DNA from: Mauremys mutica
Lineage: Eukaryota > Chordata > Testudines > Geoemydidae
NCBI RefSeq assembly: GCF_020497125.1
Contig: NC_059080.1
Location: forward strand, 46,379,563 to 46,443,562
DNA length: 64,000 bases
Direction: 5' to 3'
Shown here one piece after another: positions 44,438-53,935 of this stretch. The position numbers were made by a program, and so were the translations under genes. Each line of letters starts with the position of its first letter. Position 1 is the stretch's first letter. Under the pieces are notes generated by a model that made no database searches, was not told the DNA's origin, and saw only the letters and a program-made list of their open reading frames with translations.

Positions 44438-44903
44438 CAGAGGTTCTCAGACTGGGGGCATGCCCCCCTGCGGGGTATGAGAAGCTTTAGGTGAGCGGTG
44501 ACTGCTGGCCAGGTGCCTGGCTCTGAAGGCAGTGCCGCTGCCAGCAGCAGCACAGAAGTCAGGGTAGCAATGCCATATCATGCCACCCTGACTTCTGCAT
44601 TGCTGCTGGGGGTAGGGTGACCAGACAGCAAGTATGAAAAATAGGGCCAGGGGGTGGGGGGTAATAGGACCCTATATAAGAAAAAGACCAAAAAATTGGG
44701 ACTGTCCCTATAAAATCAGGGCATCTGGTCACCCTACCTGGAGGTGGTGCTGCCATCAGAGCTGGGTGCCTAGCCAGGTATTGCTGCTGTCTGTTCTGCC
44801 TTCAGAACTGGGCGCCAGTATATGTACTTGTGTGGCAGGAGGGGCATAAACGACTACAGACACAAAGAATGGGGGTGCGATCAAATAAGTTTGAGAACCA
44901 CTG
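44438..44903. mobile_element. hAT-Charlie-like MITE
   Basis: The ends CAGAGGTTCTCAGACT and AGTTTGAGAACCACTG are the CAGNGGTTCTCAAACT inverted repeat of Charlie-type hAT elements. No clean 8-bp duplication is left. It is interrupted at 44615-44734. Confidence 0.78.
44615..44734. mobile_element. Short MITE with GGGTGACCAGA ends and TA flanks
   Basis: GGGTGACCAGA and TCTGGTCACCC are inverted repeats, and TA flanks both sides (44613-44614 and 44735-44736), which fits a TA target site. The 120-bp insert interrupts the hAT MITE. Reptile genomes contain many copies of this type. Confidence 0.75.
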
Positions 44904-45729
44904 CTCTAGCACAATGGAACTCTCAACAACAAGGGTTAAGCTCATCTGTGCAGGAGACAGCTTTCTTGGGGGGGAGGGTCTGAGACTGTGGAATGAATTC
45001 CCCCAGGAACCAGACTTCCCCACCTACCTTCTGCTCCAAGTGCAAGGTGCACTTCTTTGACCTGCCTCTCTAACATAAAATACATCACCCGCCCCCCAAA
45101 CTGCCCCACCCTAACAAGACTGCACACGTCTCCCCCTGGGGAGAGGCTGAGAGAATAAACACCAAGTGCCAGGTGTTAGTCATGCTGCTGAATGTGCTAC
45201 TGAAGGTTCTCAGCTACTACAGGGAGGAGTGTGATATAAGAACCTACACAGAACAGCAATGGCTGATGCATCCCCTCACTCTCTATGGAGTATGTTTCCA
45301 GTAAAATGGTTTGATTGGGGCACAATTAATTTCCTTTCTTTGAAAAAGAGCATTTGCAGAGCCAGGGCATTGGATGCCTTGTTGTGAAGAAGCCCTGCAC
45401 TTGGTCCCCTCATGAGCAGTCTTGCTTTATTCCATTCAGGAGGTGTGACCGGTGGCCCCCACCGAAGTCCTGGCCATCCTCTGAGAGATTTATAGTCCTA
45501 GTCACCTAGAACAGGCCTTCTCTTCTTTGTCCCCATATTCCACAACTCACACTACTTTCTGGCTTTTAAATGCCATGGCCAGAAGCCTTATTCCATCAAG
45601 CAGGAGAAAGTTGTAGTTACAGCAAGTTGAGTCTTATTTTCCTTCCCCTTCCTGCCTCCTCCTCCTCTTCTCCCCGTTTCCTTTCTTCGGTGACTTAATA
45701 TTCTTCTCCTTTCTCCTTTGGTTTCTCAG

Positions 45730-45745
45730 GGTTCTTTTGGACTGA
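45730..45745 (+). CDS. SMIM9: Small integral membrane protein 9, exon 3 (last codons)
   Basis: After GGTTTCTCAG the first base completes a Thr codon, and the frame reads VLLD and then TGA at 45743-45745. The joined end CCITVLLD resembles the human end (CCFTILVVD plus a few residues). The exon is far too short to be seen by length-based gene finding. The full product is 128 residues, longer than the human protein as I know it (99), with the excess in the extracellular part. Confidence 0.7.
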
Positions 45746-45990
45746 AGAGACCAGAGGAACTTCCAGACATGCCTATGTCCTCTCAGTCCAGTGATGAGAT
45801 GCCAGTTGGGCTGAGGCGCACATGGCTCCACTGAAGGAAGCTTCCCCAGGAAGTTCTAGGTGTTTGTGTTCCACAAATAGGAGATCAGCATGTGCTGTTA
45901 CTTATTTCCTTTTCACATTGGTGGTTTTATCTTAATGAAAAACATTCTGACAACACCCAAATTGAATTTCATATTTTCAAATAACTCTTA

Positions 45991-46572
45991 GGGCTTGTCT
46001 ACATAGGGACACTCAGAAAAGCCAATCTGATGAGGGTATGTCTACACTAAGGACACTATACTGGCATAGCTACATCACTGTACCTATGCCAGTATAACCT
46101 CACAGTGTAGACACAGCCCACACTGACAGAAGGGGTTTTTCAGTCGGAGTCAGAACACCACCTCCCCATACGAGGGCAGCTATGTCAACTGAAGCATTCT
46201 AACTGCATGTACACTGGGATTGAGGTCAGCCTAGCTCTGTCGGTCAGAGGGGTGGAGACCTGTGGTGACATCAATTGTAAGTATAGACCTGGCCTGAAAT
46301 AAATTTAAAGTGGATTAGTTAAATCACATTAAACCCCTCTGTGGATGCTTTTATTCAGAATTAAAATGACTTTAATTCAGTTTAGCTTAATTCACTTGAG
46401 GTTAATTAATTCACTTGAGGGGAATTAAACTAAACTAAACTGAATTAAGGTCATTTTAATTCTGAATAAGAGCATCCACACGGGGTTTAATAGGATTTAA
46501 CTAATCCACTTTAAATTCACACCTTGAGTTAATTCAGATTAATTTTCCTGAGGGTCTCTGTATAGATAAATC
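45991..46572. mobile_element. AT-rich palindromic MITE, second copy, with an insert
   Basis: It begins GGGCTTGTCTACATAGGGAC and ends GAGGGTCTCTGTATAGATAA. The interior is the same paired AATTAAA-rich sequence as at 43159. A Harbinger MITE interrupts it at 46034-46294. Confidence 0.7.
46034..46294. mobile_element. Harbinger-type MITE with TGA target duplication
   Basis: GGGTATGTCTACACT and AAGTATAGACCTGGCC are inverted ends. TGA flanks both sides (46031-46033 and 46295-46297), an exact 3-bp duplication. Confidence 0.8.
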
Positions 46573-47625
46573 CATAGATCTTCAGTTTCTACTTTCTGAT
46601 AGTCTGTTATTAATAGGGATCACATTAAATGAGCAAAATGGTTTGTCAGCACATCTTCCTATGGGGCCGTTACCAGTACATAGATCTTCAAACCCTGCTT
46701 GTGTCCATGTACCATGCCTTAATCTGTGGGCGCACACACTGACAGAATTGGCTTCCATCAGTCAGGACATGGCTCTGCTACATAAAGGGGAGGGTCTCTT
46801 GCCACACATGGCTCAAAGGCACCGATCATGAGCCCCACAAAACTATATACAAAAGTGTTGATTAATTCTTGTTTAAAATATTTATTTTTAAACGATGCCA
46901 TTTTAATGGGATAAAACCTTCCTGGCTGCAATTCTGAGTCTTGGTGCTTGTCCCTCCCAAGCAGGCTGCACTGTGACATGAGGGACTTTTAGCAGCTAGA
47001 GGTCTCAGCCAAAATCAAGGTCTCCTTATAATAGACACTGAACAAACACTGTAACCTCTTCAGGGTATCAGCTGTCTCCTACTATCTAAGTAGACAAAAC
47101 AGAAAGGGTGGGAGGGGGAACAGAGAGGAAATGACTTGCACAAGGTCAGTGGAGGGCTGAGAATAGAAGCTAGGTCTTCTGACTCTCCATTCAACTCCTG
47201 CTCTCCTGGACTAAATGCCTCTAAGCATTGGGAAAGGGAACACATGTGACCAAAGAGGCATGAAAGCCCTATCAGCTTTCAGGGAGATGGTGAAAGCACA
47301 GGCTTGCTGATCTTGCATCTAGAGACCAGCGTGAACCAAAACACCAAATCTGAATACCTCCAGACTTCAGGAAAGCTGGGCTCAGCATCCAGACCTCACA
47401 GCTGGGCCTGGCTGTGGGATGGGCGGGCAAATCTCAACACCCTCAGACTTTGCGTTCCAGTTTTACAATTTATTCCTATCTCTGACATACATCGCGCATA
47501 TCCATATCACGTGCCTGGAGGGTACAGAGCAGTGGGCTGGTTTTGTTTGGGTCTCCTAGCCCGAGGGTTGAAATGGTAAGCCCGTTGTGACTGTCGTTTC
47601 AGAGACTGTAGCTTTTTCATTTAGT

Positions 47626-47890
47626 GCTGGGCAAAATTTTCAGACTAAACTTTTTTTCCCCATCAGAAAATGCAGGTTCGGGTCAACAGAAACATTTCAC
47701 AAATTTGCAGCTAATTTCCCAACTGTTTTGGTGAAAAAAAATCCAAAAAGATTGAAGGGCTCATTTTTACATTTCCAGAATAAAAAGTTTTGATTTTTTT
47801 CCATTCAAAACAAATGGCATTTTGAATTTTACTTCAATTTAAAAACAAATAAAAAAAGGTTTAAAAACCCTCAAAATTAAATGAAACATT
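47626..47890. repeat. AT-rich GGGCAAAATTTT repeat, copy 3
   Basis: It begins GCTGGGCAAAATTTTCAG and continues with TCAACAGAAACATTTCAC and TTGATTTTTTTCCATTC, the same family as at 17396. The far end is unclear. Confidence 0.5.
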
Positions 47891-48533
47891 TAATTTGACC
47901 CAAAGTAGTGATGGGGCTGGGCTGGGAGTGCCCCACGGCTGGGCTGGGAGTGCAGTGGCTGCAGGCAAGGGGTTTAGACACTCCTGCAAGCGTGCCCAGG
48001 GCCCTGTGCTTCATGTCTCAGTGCAGCACCTAAATACCTGCTGCTTGTGGAAAGGTTCTAGTGTGGCAGGGGGTGAGCCAAGAATATCTCAAGGGAGTGG
48101 GACCTCACATTTCTGGGCAGGTTATTAGATTAATCTCACCTCATGATCTTCTCCCATTTGACCAGACATGTAGTGGGAGACTGGCCTGTGCGAGCTCCAT
48201 GCCAAGACATAACAGGTCCAACTGCAGGCCCAGCACAGAGGTTCTACATCAAAGGAGCGAGAGAGATCCAAGTGTCATTCACCAAAGAGCAGAGCACAGC
48301 CTGGGGCTCAGTGCCAGTGAGCCGAGGGCCAGGTGGTAGCGGCTAGCCCAGGACCATTCTGCGTTAGGTGCTGTATGAACACAGAGGCAGTTCCTTCCCC
48401 GAGGAGCTCACAGCCTAAGTAACTTCCTGTTCTCTTGCTCCCTCCTCCTCCTGCCCCAGAGCCCCCATCTAATCCCCTCTCGCGCAGTACATTTGTCTCC
48501 CAGCTCCCTCTGGAGCACCCACTTACCCAGCTC

Positions 48534-48794
48534 CAGGGGCGGCTCTAGGCATTTTGCCGCCCCAAGCACGGCAGGCAGGCTGCCTTCGGCGGCTTGCCTG
48601 CGGGAGGTCCCCGGTCCTGCGAATTCGGCGACAGCCTGCGGGAGGTCCGCCGAAGCTGCGGGACCAGCGGCCCCTCCGCAGGCATGCCACCGAAGGCAGC
48701 CTGCCTGCCGCCCTTGCAATGACCGGCAGAGCGCCCCCCACGGCTTGCCGCCCCAAGCACGCGCTTGGCGTGCTGGTGCCTGGAGCCGCCCCTG
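48534..48794. mobile_element. hAT-type MITE with exact 8-bp target duplication
   Basis: The ends are CAGGGGCGGCTCTAGG and CCTGGAGCCGCCCCTG. CCCAGCTC flanks it exactly on both sides (48526-48533 and 48795-48802). The interior is GC-rich and self-complementary, as in the copy at 4638, and includes CCGCCCCAAGCACG near both ends. Confidence 0.92.
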
Positions 48795-49229
48795 CCCAGC
48801 TCTCTCTCTTTCTCCCATCCCCCCATCACTTACTTTCTTTCTCTGGCACACAGGGCTGGGGACTGTTTTGTGTCTTCCTTCCCTGGAGGGAGTGGGGGTA
48901 GATGACTGGGGGTATTTGGGGATATGGATAGATTGATATTTTGGGGGAGTTGGATGCTGGAGTAGATATCATCTGAGCTGTGGTGATGGATTTTGTGGGG
49001 GGCACCTGGCTGACTTGGGGACACATGGGTTTTGGAGGAGCAATATTCAGGTGGAAGTGGTTGGATTTAAGGGTGCAGTGGCAGGGGGACTGGGAATATG
49101 AATGACTGTATGCAGGCTGAAGGATTTTGGGGTACATTTTGTGAGAATAGATGGGGGATGTGGATGGGAGAGGGGCAGGGATGTCTGGGACTAGGAGGGC
49201 AGTAGCAGTGGGTTTTTGGATGGGACCTG

Positions 49230-52200
49230 GGGGGTGCATGGCTGTTTAGTGGAATGAGGGAGACGGGGCTGGAAGGGTGGGGATTGGAGGGGGTGCATGG
49301 CTGTTTGGGGGTGGGAAGGGACAGGGATGGAGGAATGGGGATTAGAGGGGGTGCATAGCTGTTTGGGGGTGAGGGAGACAGGGCTGGAGGGAGGAGATTT
49401 GAGGGGGGTGCATGGCAGTCTGGGGGTGAAGATGGGGTTGGAAGGATGGGGATTGGAGAGGGTGGATAGCTGTTCGGGGGCGGGAGGGGACAGGGCTGGA
49501 GGGATGGGGATTGGAGAGGGTCAGGGGCGGCTCCAGACCCCAACACACCAAGCGCGTGCTTGGGGGGAGCGCCCCCCACGGTGTGCCGCTGTGCTTGGGG
49601 CGGCGAAATGGCTAGAGCCGCCCCTGGAGAGGGTTCATGGTGGTTTGGGGGTGAGGGAGACGGGGCTGGGGGAATGGGGATTAGAGGGAGTGCATGGCGG
49701 TTTGGGGGTGAAGATGGGGCTGGAAGGATGGGGATTTGAGGGGGGTGCGTGGCTGTTCGGGGGCAGGAGGGGACGGGGCTGGAGGGATTGGGATTGGAGG
49801 GGGTGCATGGCGGTTTGGGGGTGAGGGGGCTGGGGCTGGAGAGGTGGGGATTGGAGGGGGTGCATGGCGGTTTGGGGTGAGGGAGATGGGGTTAGAAGGA
49901 TGGGGATTGGAGGGGGTGCATGGCGGTTTGGGAGTGGGGGGGCTGGGGCGGTAGGGATTGGAGGGGGTGCATGGTGGTTTGGGGGTGAGGGGGCTGGGGC
50001 TGGAGAGGTGGGGATTGGAGGGGGTACATGGCAATTTGGGGGCTGGAGAGGTGGGGATTGGAGGGGGTACATGGCAGTTTGGGGGCTGGAGAGGTGGGGA
50101 CTGGAGAGGGTGCATGGCGGTTTGGGGAAGTGAGGGGACAGGGCTGGAGGAATGGGGAATGGAGGGGGTGCATGGCGGTTTGGGAGTGGGGGGGCTGGGG
50201 CGGTAGGGATTGGAGGGGGTGCATGGTGGTTTGGGGGTGAGGGGGCTGGGGCTGGAGAGGTGGGGATTGGAGGGGGTGCATGGCAGTTTGGGGGCTGGAG
50301 AGGTGGGTTTTGGAGGGGGTGCATGGCTGTTTGGGGGCGGGAGGGATGGGGATTGGAGGGGGTGCATGGCGGTTTGGGGGCTCGGGAGGTGGGGATTGGA
50401 GGGGGTGCATGGCGGTTTGGGGGCTGGAGAGGTGGGGATAGGAGGGGGTGCATGGCGGTTTGGGGGTGAGGGGGATGGGGCTGGAGAGGTGGGGATTGGA
50501 GGGGTGCATGGCTGTTTGGGGGCGGGAGGGGACAGGGCTGGAGAGGTGGGGATTGGAGGGGGTGCATGGCGGTTTGGGGGCTGGAGAGGTGGGGATTGGA
50601 GGGGGTGCATGGCGGTTTGGGGGCTGGAGAGGTGGGGATTGGAGGGGGTGCATGGCGGTTTGGGGGCTGGAGAGGTGGGGATTGGAGGGGGTGCATGGCG
50701 GTTTGGGGGCGAGGGGGATGGGGCTGGAGAGGTGGGGATTGGAGGGGTGCATGGCGGTTTGGGGGTGAGGGGGATGGAGAGGTGGGGATTGGAGGGGTGC
50801 ATGGCTGTTTGGGGTATGAGGGGACCGGGCTGGAGAGGTGGGGATTGGAGGGGGTGGATGGCGGTTTGGGGGCTGGAGAGGTGGGGATTGGAGGGGTGCA
50901 TGGCGGTTTGGGGGCTGGAGAGGTGGGGATTGGAGGGGGTGCATGGCGGTTTGGGGGCTGGAGAGGTGGGGATTGGAGGGGGTGCATGGCTGTTTGGGGG
51001 CGGGAGGGGACAGGGCTGGAGAGGTGGGGTTTGGAGGGGTGCATGGCTGTTTGGGGGCTGGAGAGGTGGGGATTGGAGGAGGTGCATGGCGGTTTGGGGG
51101 TGAGGGGGATGAGGCTGGAGAGGTGGGGATTGGAGGGGTGCATGGCTGTTTGGGGGCAGGAGGGGACAGGGCTGGAGAGGTGGGGATTGGAGGGGTGCAT
51201 GGGGGTTTGGGGGCTGGAGAGGTGGGGATTGGAGGGGGTGCATGGCTGTTTGGGGGCGGGAGGGGACAGGGCTGGAGAGGTGGGGTTTGGAGGGTGCATG
51301 GCTGTTTGGGGGCGGGAGAGGAGGGGATTGGAGGGGGTGCATGGCGGTTTGGGGGTGAGGGGGATGAGGCTGGAGAGGTGGGGATTGGAGGGGTGCATGG
51401 CTGTTTGGGGGCGGGAGAGGACAGGGCTGGAGAGGTGGGGATTGGAGGGGGTGCATGGCGGTTTGGGGGCTGGAGAGGTGGGGATTGGAGGGGGTGCATG
51501 GCTGTTTGGGGGCGGGAGGGGACAGGGCTGGAGAGGTGGGGTTTGGAGGGTGCATGGCTGTTTGGGGGCGGGAGAGGTAGGGCGTGGAGGGGCTGCATGG
51601 CTGTTTGGGGGCGGGAGGGGACAGGGCTGGAGAGGTGGGGTTTGGAGGGGTGCAGGGCGGTTTGGGGGCTGGAGAGGTGGGGTTTGGAGGGGGTGCATGG
51701 CGGTTTGGGGGCGGGAGAGGTGGGGATTGGAGGGGGTGCATGGCGGTTTGGGGGCGGGAGGGGACAGGGCTGGAGAGGTGGGGTTTGGAGGGGTGCATGG
51801 CTGTTTGGGGGCGGGAGGGGACAGGGCTGGAGAGGTGGGGTTTGGAGGGTGCATGGCTGTTTGGGGGCGGGAGAGGTGGGGATTGGAGGGGCTGCATGGC
51901 TGCTTGGGGGCGGGAGGGGACAGGGCTGGAGAGGTGGGGTTTGGAGGGGTGCATGGCGGTTTGGGGGCTGGAGAGGTGGGGATTGGAGGGGGTGCATGGC
52001 GGTTTGGGGGCGGGAGAGGTGGGGATTGGAGGGGGTGCATGGCTGTTTGGGGGCGGGAGGGGACAGGGCTGGAGAGGTGGGGTTTGGAGGGGTGCATGGC
52101 GGTTTGGGGGCGGGAGAGGTGGGGATTGGAGGGGGTGCATGGCGGTTTGGGGGCGGGAGGGGACAGGGCTGGAGAGGTGGGGTTTGGAGGGGTGCATGGC

Positions 52201-52560
52201 GGTTTGGGGGCGGGAGAGGTGGGGATTGGAGGGGGTGCATGGCTGTTTGGGGGCGTGTGGGGACAGGGCTGGAGAGGTGGGGTTTGGAGGGGTGCATGGC
52301 TGTTTGGGGGCGGGAGAGGTGGGGATTGGAGGGGGTGCATGGCGGTTTGGGGGCGGGAGGGGACAGGGCTGGAGAGGTGGGGTTTGGAGGGGTGCATGGC
52401 TGTTTGGGGGCGGGAGAGGTGGGGATTGGAGGGGGTGCATGGCGGTTTGGGGGCGGGAGGGGACAGGGCTGGAGAGGTGGGGTTTGGAGGGGTGCATGGC
52501 GGTTTGGGGGCGGGAGAGGTGGGGATTGGAGGGGGTGCATGGCGGTTTGGGAGTGGGGGA
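49230..52560. repeat. G-rich minisatellite, about 3.3 kb
   Basis: The array alternates two modules on the plus strand: GTGCATGGCGGTTTGGGGGC and GGAGAGGTGGGGATTGGAGG. The compact period is about 43 bp; a longer period of about 55 bp adds GGGAGGGGACAGGGCT. The right half is the most regular, and the left end (before about 49700) is decayed. Runs of G4-G5 at regular spacing make it a strong candidate for G-quadruplex formation on the plus strand. Long open frames on both strands are produced by the repeat, which lacks stops in several frames. Confidence 0.95.
49522..49626. mobile_element. Short hAT-type MITE inserted in the minisatellite
   Basis: CAGGGGCGGCTCCAG and CTAGAGCCGCCCCTG are the ends of a 105-bp copy. 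GAGAGGGT flanks it exactly on both sides (49514-49521 and 49627-49634), and that 8-mer is part of the host repeat unit. The insertion is therefore younger than the array at this point. Confidence 0.92.
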
Positions 52561-52589
52561 AGCTGTGCTTTCCCATTAGCCTCTTCTTG

Positions 52590-53360
52590 CCCGTTTGTTT
52601 TCCTTCCCTTCTAGCGCGGGGAGGGGGAGCGCAGCCATTGCGCGGGCGCCCCCTGCCAGCCGCCTCTCTCCGAGTTCCTGGGGTCGGACTTTCCGCCCGC
52701 AGCGGGAGCAGGGGCCGCGGCCTCCCCGGTCCGGACACTCCTCCTGTAGGGCAGCGAGGGGGAGTGACCGTGCCAGCTCCCGCCCCTTCCCTGCAGCCCG
52801 GCGCTTCCTTTCCCCGCCGGCTCCGCGCGCTGCCCAGCCGGCTGCAGCACCGCGAGCCCGCAGGCAGGGAACGCAGCCCCCCGGCCAGCCCCGGATCCCG
52901 CCCCCCGCAGGCAGCTTTACAGGCACCGGTCGGCTCGTTGAATTAATGTCCCGGCGCTAGGCGGCCGTGGAGCGCAGGGGCTGCACCCGGGAGCCTGCGC
53001 AGGGACTGGAGCCAGCCCGGGAGCCGCTGCTGCAGCGTGGAGCCGGCCCGCTCTGCTGGAGCCAGGGGAACCGGATCAGGTGGCTGGAGTCGGCGTGGGA
53101 GCGGCCGCTGCGCAAAGGCGCCGGCTCGGGTGACAGCAGAGAGCTCGGCATGACCCTCAAGTCAAGCCGGGGCGACAGCGTGAGCAGCATGCGGACGGCG
53201 CTCTCCGACCTGTACCTGGAGCACCTGCTGCAGAGCCGGCCCAAGCCCGAGGTAAGAAGGGCGCTTCCCGGGGCAGGGACAGCGGCAGGCAGCCGCAGGA
53301 GAGTAGCACGCCCCGGGGGGCTGCGGCAGCCGGGCCGGGCAGAGTGTGATGGGGGAGCCA
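52590..53360 (+). promoter_or_regulatory. MPP1: CpG-rich promoter region of MPP1
   Basis: Base composition changes sharply here to CpG-dense sequence (GCGCGGGCGCC, GGGGCCGCGGCC, GGCGGCCGTGG), with no TATA box near the gene. It covers the 5' UTR and first coding exon of MPP1. A CpG-island promoter fits a broadly expressed gene. No exact start of transcription can be read from the sequence. Confidence 0.75.
53150..53251 (+). CDS. MPP1: MPP1 (55-kDa erythrocyte membrane MAGUK), exon 1
   Basis: The ATG at 53150 has G at -3 and opens [20 protein letters not shown] followed by [14 protein letters not shown], ending on a codon boundary before GTAAGA. The start MTLK and the block [12 protein letters not shown] match the human MPP1 N-terminus as I know it. 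MPP1 links glycophorin C and protein 4.1 under the red-cell membrane through its PDZ, SH3 and guanylate-kinase domains, which lie in later exons outside or not found in this window. The frame is also open upstream to 52967, but the conserved start is at 53150. Confidence 0.9.
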
Positions 53361-53400
53361 GCAGCCGGGCACAGTGCCCAGGGCCTCTAGCAGCCAGGTC

Positions 53401-53622
53401 CAGGGCCGCCCAGAGGATTTAGGGGGCCTGGGGCAAAGCGGCGCTTTTACTCACCTGGCGGCGGTCCGGGTCTTCGGCGGCGGGGGGCCCTTCAGTCGCT
53501 CCGCGTCTGCACTGAAGCCCCCCCCCGCCGAAATGCCGTGGAAGACCCGGACCGCCGCGGGGCCAGGGCTTGCGGGGCCCGGGGCAAATTGCCCCACTTG
53601 TCCCCCTCTCTGGGCGGCCCTG
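53401..53622. mobile_element. hAT-type MITE with CAGGGCCGCCCAGAGG ends
   Basis: The left end CAGGGCCGCCCAGAGG and the right end CTCTGGGCGGCCCTG are inverted repeats. GCCAGGTC and GCCAGGTA flank it (7 of 8 bases). The interior pairs GGTCCGGGTCTTC with GAAGACCCGGACC. It lies about 150 bp past MPP1 exon 1. Confidence 0.87.
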
Positions 53623-53859
53623 GCCAGGTATCATACAGTGCGGGGTGATAGCCCTAGGACACTTTATGTTTGGGGGCTCCCCTCACCTGGAACACACTAT
53701 AAGCTACTAACTTCCCTGGGGTAGAATTGAGTGACCAAGCAGTTTGATGTACATTTGTGGTACAGCACCAAACACATTTCATTTCCCTCTCTACAGCTGG
53801 CAAAGCGGGGGCACTGGGAGCTAAGCGGTCTGGGTCTCCCAGTGTGAATTTTGGCAAGT

Positions 53860-53935
53860 GTCTGCACCGCTCCATTTCTCAGTTTCTACATCTGCAAAAT
53901 AGGGATAATGATCCCTTTTTTGGTGCGAGATCCAC
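53860..53935 (+). mobile_element. MIR-like fragment
   Basis: CATTTCTCAGTTTCTACATC followed by TGCAAAATAGGGATAATGAT is the MIR core, diverged. Confidence 0.6.

Larger units (their letters stand above)
44261..45729. other. SMIM9: SMIM9 intron 2
   Basis: This 1.5-kb intron holds a hAT-Charlie-like MITE (44438-44903) with a TA-flanked MITE inside it. I see nothing in 44910-45729. Confidence 0.75.
45746..49229. other. SMIM9 3' end and region before the minisatellite
   Basis: It holds a palindromic MITE with a nested Harbinger MITE (45991-46572), a MIR-like fragment near 47085-47220, the AT-rich repeat near 47626-47890 and a hAT MITE (48534-48794). No AATAAA occurs between the SMIM9 stop and the MITE. 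The first one is at 46298-46303, inside the inserted element. Confidence 0.6.

Noticed and set aside
49230..52560. CRISPR-like array
   Set aside because: The units are contiguous with no unique spacers, the period varies, and the genome is a vertebrate.
49635..52946. Very long open reading frames (about 680-950 codons) on both strands encoding Pro/His/Ser-rich or Gly/Trp-rich repeats
   Set aside because: They follow the minisatellite unit exactly, several frames on both strands are open at once, and no start, splice or conserved domain sets one apart. They are by-products of a repeat without stop codons.
52967..53149. N-terminal extension of MPP1 from an upstream in-frame ATG at 52967
   Set aside because: The frame is open but CpG-rich and unlike known MPP1. 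The conserved N-terminus MTLK starts at 53150 with a good context.
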